NCBI GenBank assembly: GCA_035620375.1
Contig: DASPGX010000022.1
Span: 1 to 8,133, forward strand
Reading direction: 5' to 3'
Origin: DASPGX01 sp035620375
GTDB lineage: Bacteria; Patescibacteriota; Minisyncoccia; 2-02-FULL-40-12; GWA2-44-9
Length of the DNA: 8,133 nt
In this document: one piece after another, positions 5,960 through 8,133 of the stretch
Position numbering within the stretch: position 1 is the stretch's first letter
Layout: every line of letters starts with the position of its first letter
The notes under the pieces: generated by a model
The model's database searches: none
Seen by the model: only the letters and a program-made list of their open reading frames with translations
What the model was told of the DNA's origin: nothing
Translations under genes and position numbers: made by a program

Positions 5960-6412
5960 TCAGGAAAAATGCCTCCGGTGCGTCAGCAGGAACGCGAACG
6001 CCGCTGCCAGGAATGCTGCAAGTCCCATGTTGCCGAATACGCTTGCCGCCGCCAGCACGCCGACCGCCCAGATAGACCACAGCAGGCGGCGGATAATGCC
6101 GTATGCAACGGCAATCAGTCCGACGCCAACCGCCATGCGCAAGAGCGTCGGCCCGAAACCGGGCCCGTCATCAAAAATGCCGCCGAAAACGGAACCGATG
6201 AGCGCCAGACCGCCCAGCAGAAGCACGAACGCGATGATACGGGTGACGAACGATTCACGGGACTTCGGCAATGCGATATTCAGCTCATCCGCGGCGCGTT
6301 CAATCGCTTTTCCGCCCTTATCAATCTCCTCCTCGACGCGCTCAGCGGCGCGTTCAATCGTTTCCTCGCCGTTCTTGAGTTCCGCATCCAGCTTTCCGGC
6401 AGTATTCGTCAT
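5960..6412 (-). CDS. Small membrane protein with charged coiled N-terminus
   Basis: I do not recognise this 150-residue protein. Residues 1-53 are soluble, highly charged and helical, with a repeated IERAA unit (about 19-23 and 37-41) separated by 18 residues. Three hydrophobic segments follow: about 56-80, 89-108, and a long one at 111-143 that may be two passes. The C-terminus THRRHFS is basic and by the positive-inside rule cytoplasmic. There is no signal peptide and no PspC-type motif I can identify. The ATG at 6412 is chosen because the promoter at 6447-6419 would begin transcription at about that base; an ORF extension upstream would run through the promoter. It sits two bases before the phosphorylase start, so the two are one operon. 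A membrane anchor or regulator for glucan breakdown is possible but only inferred from position. Confidence 0.75.
   Translation of the reverse strand: MTNTAGKLDAELKNGEETIERAAERVEEEIDKGGKAIERAADELNIALPKSRESFVTRIIAFVLLLGGLALIGSVFGGIFDDGPGFGPTLLRMAVGVGLIAVAYGIIRRLLWSIWAVGVLAAASVFGNMGLAAFLAAAFAFLLTHRRHFS
6291..6360. repeat. 16-bp direct repeat within the membrane-protein gene
   Basis: The 16-mer GCGGCGCGTTCAATCG occurs at 6291-6306 and again at 6345-6360, 54 bases (18 codons) apart and in the same reading frame. It encodes the two IERAA units of the coiled N-terminal region and looks like an in-frame duplication, or selection for a repeated helical face. Confidence 0.75.
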
Positions 6413-6418
6413 GCACCG

Positions 6419-6447
6419 AGTATAGCAGTCTGCGGAAGGCGAACCAA
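6419..6447 (-). promoter_or_regulatory. Promoter of the membrane protein-phosphorylase operon, leaderless start
   Basis: On the minus strand TTGGTT (6447-6442), a 17-base spacer, then TATACT (6424-6419, five of six consensus) preceded by TG-C, an extended -10. The ATG follows only six bases after the -10, so transcription should start at or next to the A of the start codon. No Shine-Dalgarno is present, as expected for a leaderless message. The element lies in the 40-base gap after the oxidoreductase gene's stop. Confidence 0.6.
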
Positions 6448-6452
6448 CGCAA

Positions 6453-7658
6453 TCAGAGCGCGGCGACCACGGGCAGGCGGTCCACAGCACGTACGCGGCC
6501 GGAGCGCAGCAGCCGCTGGCCGTTGCAGTACAGCCGCATGCCGCGCGACTCCAGCTCCCGGAAAAAAAGTGCGGGAGGAACAACCTGGCCCGGCGAGAAA
6601 CTTCCGCGGGCGCTCACGTCCCCTTTCAGAACCATTTCGGCGATGATGGAAGCCGGGAATCCGGTATCCACGTTGCATCCCGCCTCTTCCCAGCCTTCCA
6701 TCGGCGGCACAAGACACTCCATGAGCACTTCCTGCAGTTCTCCTCCGTGCTCACCGGTGATGCGCACCCAGAGGTTTTCCCGCTCCGTATAGCCGTCCGG
6801 ATACGGATGCTTGGCTTCCATGACTTTGGTCAGATGCTCGCGCCGGACCAAACCGACGCCGTCGACCGTTACGCGCTTCGCGTCGTCCATCGTGGAAAGC
6901 AGCGACGCGATGGCGTCAAAGGAATGGTCCGGAAAACCCGAATAGAACCGAACGGTGTGCAGGCCCCGCTCTCGGTATGCGCGCCGGTACGTATACGTCT
7001 CGGGATGCGGCGCAAGAAAACACCGCTGTTCCTCAATTCCGCGGAATTTCATGCGGCGCACCGAATTCATCGGCAGCTTTTCGCGCCACCGGCCCCGCTC
7101 GATATAGGGCGCGGCGTCGGTGAATTCGCTCATGATGGTGTCCATGGAAAACGGCACGACGAATTCCTGCAGACTGGAATCCCAGACGAAACCGACGTCA
7201 ACGCTCTGCAGACGGTCAAAATGCGCGGCGGCGTGGTCCAGCATGATGTCGGTGATGCCCGGCGTCGAGCCGCAGCCGGTGATGGCGGTCAGCCCCCGCT
7301 CACGGAACGCGTCGTGCATCGCGAACTGCTCCTGTACCCACGGCATGTCGGTGCCCAGGTCGATGATATGCACGCCCGCCTCCAGCGCTGCGCGGTACAC
7401 CGCGACGTTCCAGTCCATCTCCGCGCAGTTGATGACCACCGCCGGGTTCGTGCGGCGGATGGCGGCGGCGATTGTTTCCGGTTTGCGGAGGTCGGCCGCC
7501 GTGAATACGACGCCGGGAAAGCGCTCCTTGTGCGGCGCGAAGTCTTTGCGGGAAAGGTCCGACAGGGCGATGCGGTAGCCGCGCTCAAAAAGGTCGCGTG
7601 AGACGATGCGGCCCTGCATGCCCGTCGCGCCGAAAATCAGGAAATCGTGTTTGGCCAT
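6453..7658 (-). CDS. Saccharopine dehydrogenase family oxidoreductase
   Basis: A 401-residue cytoplasmic NAD(P)-dependent enzyme. The N-terminus is a Rossmann strand and glycine loop, FLIFGATGMQGR (6-17), GxxGxxG at 10-16, with D34 at the end of the second strand. NPAVVINCAE (71-80), then HIIDLGTD (97-104) and ITGCGSTPGITDIML (126-140), follow the saccharopine dehydrogenase/LYS9-like pattern, where the Gly-x-x-Pro-Gly segment closes the nucleotide domain. The C-terminal half (about 145-360) is the substrate domain. By family knowledge such enzymes act on amino-acid-type imines (saccharopine, carboxynorspermidine) or are uncharacterised paralogues; the substrate cannot be assigned. The length is normal for the single-domain form. 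The ATG at 7658 directly precedes the first strand, but has no Shine-Dalgarno, only an A/T-rich leader. No lysine or polyamine genes adjoin. The upstream region may regulate it by attenuation. Confidence 0.85.
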   Translation of the reverse strand: MAKHDFLIFGATGMQGRIVSRDLFERGYRIALSDLSRKDFAPHKERFPGVVFTAADLRKPETIAAAIRRTNPAVVINCAEMDWNVAVYRAALEAGVHIIDLGTDMPWVQEQFAMHDAFRERGLTAITGCGSTPGITDIMLDHAAAHFDRLQSVDVGFVWDSSLQEFVVPFSMDTIMSEFTDAAPYIERGRWREKLPMNSVRRMKFRGIEEQRCFLAPHPETYTYRRAYRERGLHTVRFYSGFPDHSFDAIASLLSTMDDAKRVTVDGVGLVRREHLTKVMEAKHPYPDGYTERENLWVRITGEHGGELQEVLMECLVPPMEGWEEAGCNVDTGFPASIIAEMVLKGDVSARGSFSPGQVVPPALFFRELESRGMRLYCNGQRLLRSGRVRAVDRLPVVAAL

Positions 7659-7681
7659 CGCACAATAATTTTTTCTGAAAT

Positions 7682-7705
7682 AATTTTCCGTTCAGACGGA
7701 AAATT
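7682..7705. terminator. Symmetric hairpin flanked by T-runs on both strands
   Basis: AATTTTCCGT and ACGGAAAATT (ten perfect pairs, 7682-7691 with 7696-7705) around a TCAG loop. The core stem TTTTCCGT/ACGGAAAA is followed by TTTTT on the plus strand and by TTATTT on the minus strand, so it could terminate in either direction. It sits 24 bases before the oxidoreductase ATG, in its presumed leader. As a leader hairpin it could instead control termination or translation; as an operator it would be a good dimer site. Confidence 0.45.
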
Positions 7706-7802
7706 TTTCAAAAGAAATTGTGTATAACTCGGATTCATTTCTTCGGCCCGGCGGAGAAAAATAAAAAAATCCGGACAGCTCCGGACCCGGTCCGCGAACC
7801 AT
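7692..7802 (-). CDS. Possible 36-residue leader peptide
   Basis: An ATG at 7802, preceded by AAGGAAG (7811-7805), opens a 36-codon frame ending in TGA (7694-7692). It begins MVRGPGPELSGFFYFSPP. Transcription from the promoter at 7855-7827 would start about 18 bases before it. The frame runs through the terminator hairpin and its U-tract, which is the source of the FFYF, so these aromatic codons need not be regulatory. A ribosome here would disrupt the hairpin. The chance that this is a random frame is considerable. Confidence 0.22.
   Translation of the reverse strand: MVRGPGPELSGFFYFSPPGRRNESELYTISFEKFSV
7757..7785 (-). terminator. Terminator or attenuator upstream of the oxidoreductase
   Basis: On the minus strand TCCGGA (7785-7780), GCTG loop, TCCGGA (7775-7770), then seven T, A, five T (7769-7757). 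The stem has only six pairs but the U-tract is excellent. An upstream CGGAC (7794-7790) can pair with GTCCG (7786-7782), forming a five-pair alternative hairpin that uses up the terminator's left arm. Because a promoter lies between this hairpin and the gene to the right, it would act on transcripts heading into the oxidoreductase gene, as an attenuator or as the end of a roughly 60-base RNA. Confidence 0.55.
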
Positions 7803-7826
7803 CACTTCCTTGATTACCACGAAAAA

Positions 7827-7855
7827 ATTATTTCACACGAATAAATATTTGTCAA
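7827..7855 (-). promoter_or_regulatory. Near-consensus sigma-70 promoter reading toward the oxidoreductase
   Basis: On the minus strand a perfect TTGACA (7855-7850), a 17-base A/T-rich spacer, then AATAAT (7832-7827, five of six). Transcription should begin near 7820, giving a leader of about 160 bases before the oxidoreductase ATG at 7658. It is the strongest promoter match I see in the window. Confidence 0.72.
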
Positions 7856-7866
7856 GACTTTGAGGC

Positions 7867-7923
7867 AAAAAAAAATACTCCCCGCGTTGCTATTCCGGAA
7901 ACTCTTCCGCGAAGAACAGGGAG
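7867..7923 (-). terminator. Probable terminator of the right-edge gene
   Basis: A run of nine T (minus strand, 7875-7867) follows a possible stem: CTCCC (7923-7919) with GGGAG (7882-7878) and CGCG (7911-7908) with CGCG (7886-7883), with a seven-base bulge on one side. The stem overlaps the last codons and stop of the right-edge gene. The T-run is clear, the stem less so. Confidence 0.38.
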
Positions 7924-8133
7924 ACATCAGTGCGCGTTGAGCTGACGCCCTGCATCTGGAGAAGAAACCCGCGCTCGCCTTTGACGACGGTGAACACCAG
8001 TCCGGAATTGCCCGCCGGCTGCTTCAGCGCGATGTCCCATCCGTTCAGGTCCAGTTCGTCCTCATACCAGAACGCGACGTCCTCCAGGGGGCCCGGCGCC
8101 TGCCACCGGTAGATGCTTCCTTCCTGCTCGGGG
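7890..8133 (-). CDS. C-terminal part of an unrecognised protein (5' end outside window)
   Basis: Eighty residues of a minus-strand frame, open to the right edge and ending in TAG (7892-7890). Codon use is like that of the neighbouring genes. The segment reads as a small alpha/beta domain. It opens with YRWQAPGPLEDVAFWYEDEL (8-27), then the strand LVFTVVKG (45-52), then GFLLQMQGV (55-63) and a final strand before the stop. This layout (a helix with aromatic-Tyr-x-x-x-Leu, then GW, then paired strands) resembles C-terminal domains I have seen in bacterial secreted or lipoprotein-type proteins. That is only an impression; no family is assigned, and the N-terminus, which would show any signal peptide, is missing. 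Confidence 0.7.
   Translation of the reverse strand, partial: PEQEGSIYRWQAPGPLEDVAFWYEDELDLNGWDIALKQPAGNSGLVFTVVKGERGFLLQMQGVSSTRTDVSLFFAEEFPE

Noticed and set aside
4707..6425. Long plus-strand open frame opposite the phosphorylase and membrane-protein genes
   Set aside because: It lies entirely antisense to a recognisable GT35 enzyme, has no family motifs, and its Arg/His/Ala-rich composition is what GC-rich antisense frames give.
7757..7769. Phenylalanine-type attenuator based on the FFYF codons of the short leader frame
   Set aside because: These codons are the U-tract of the terminator itself, lie after the hairpin rather than before it, and the downstream gene is not an aromatic biosynthesis enzyme.
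1..8133. CRISPR array, insertion sequence, tRNA or integrase attachment site
   Set aside because: No regularly spaced repeats, no transposase or integrase motifs, no tRNA-like T-arm plus cloverleaf, and no long terminal inverted repeats were found by reading both strands.

Overview
The window is GC-rich bacterial chromosomal DNA. It uses the standard genetic code (TGA is the stop of several genes), strong AGGAGG-type ribosome binding sites and sigma-70-like promoters. I see no rRNA, tRNA, CRISPR array, transposase, integrase or phage structural gene. The phylum cannot be fixed from this window. The short forms of the two glucan enzymes and the number of unrecognised small proteins would fit an under-sampled lineage, but this is inference.

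Layout, left to right. (1) A membrane-bound histidine-rich hydroxylase of the fatty acid hydroxylase/sterol desaturase superfamily (80-745, +), closed by an intrinsic terminator. (2) Converging on it, a tight three-gene minus-strand operon of unknown function (2308 down to 796). It encodes an alpha-helical protein, a Trp-rich protein and a DUF4406/nucleoside-deoxyribosyltransferase-like protein. The genes are linked by a Shine-Dalgarno/stop overlap and a 4-bp GTGA overlap. (3) Divergent from that operon, a GT5 glycogen/starch synthase, glgA (2429-3919, +). (4) A 331-bp gene-free gap (3920-4250) with a 33-bp perfect palindrome, three consecutive long imperfect hairpins and a terminator. It looks like a structured RNA or an unusually structured 3' UTR. 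(5) Converging on glgA, a short GT35 alpha-glucan phosphorylase (5957 down to 4251, -), two bases downstream of a small three-helix membrane protein gene (6412 down to 5960). The pair is driven by a promoter that places transcription start at or next to the ATG. (6) A saccharopine-dehydrogenase-family oxidoreductase (7658 down to 6453, -). (7) An AT-rich 231-bp leader region (7659-7889) with a near-consensus promoter, a hairpin plus U-tract, a possible short leader ORF and a second hairpin. (8) The C-terminal 80 residues of an unrecognised protein (8133 down to 7890, -) running off the right edge.

Functional picture. GlgA (chain elongation from a nucleotide-glucose donor) and the phosphorylase (release of glucose-1-phosphate) are the two arms of a storage-glucan cycle, arranged convergently around the structured gap. 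No glgB or glgC lies in the window. The hydroxylase, the oxidoreductase and the three-gene operon have no evident link to glucan metabolism. The points most worth checking are the structured gap 3920-4250, the attenuator-like leader upstream of the oxidoreductase, and the uncharacterised three-gene operon.
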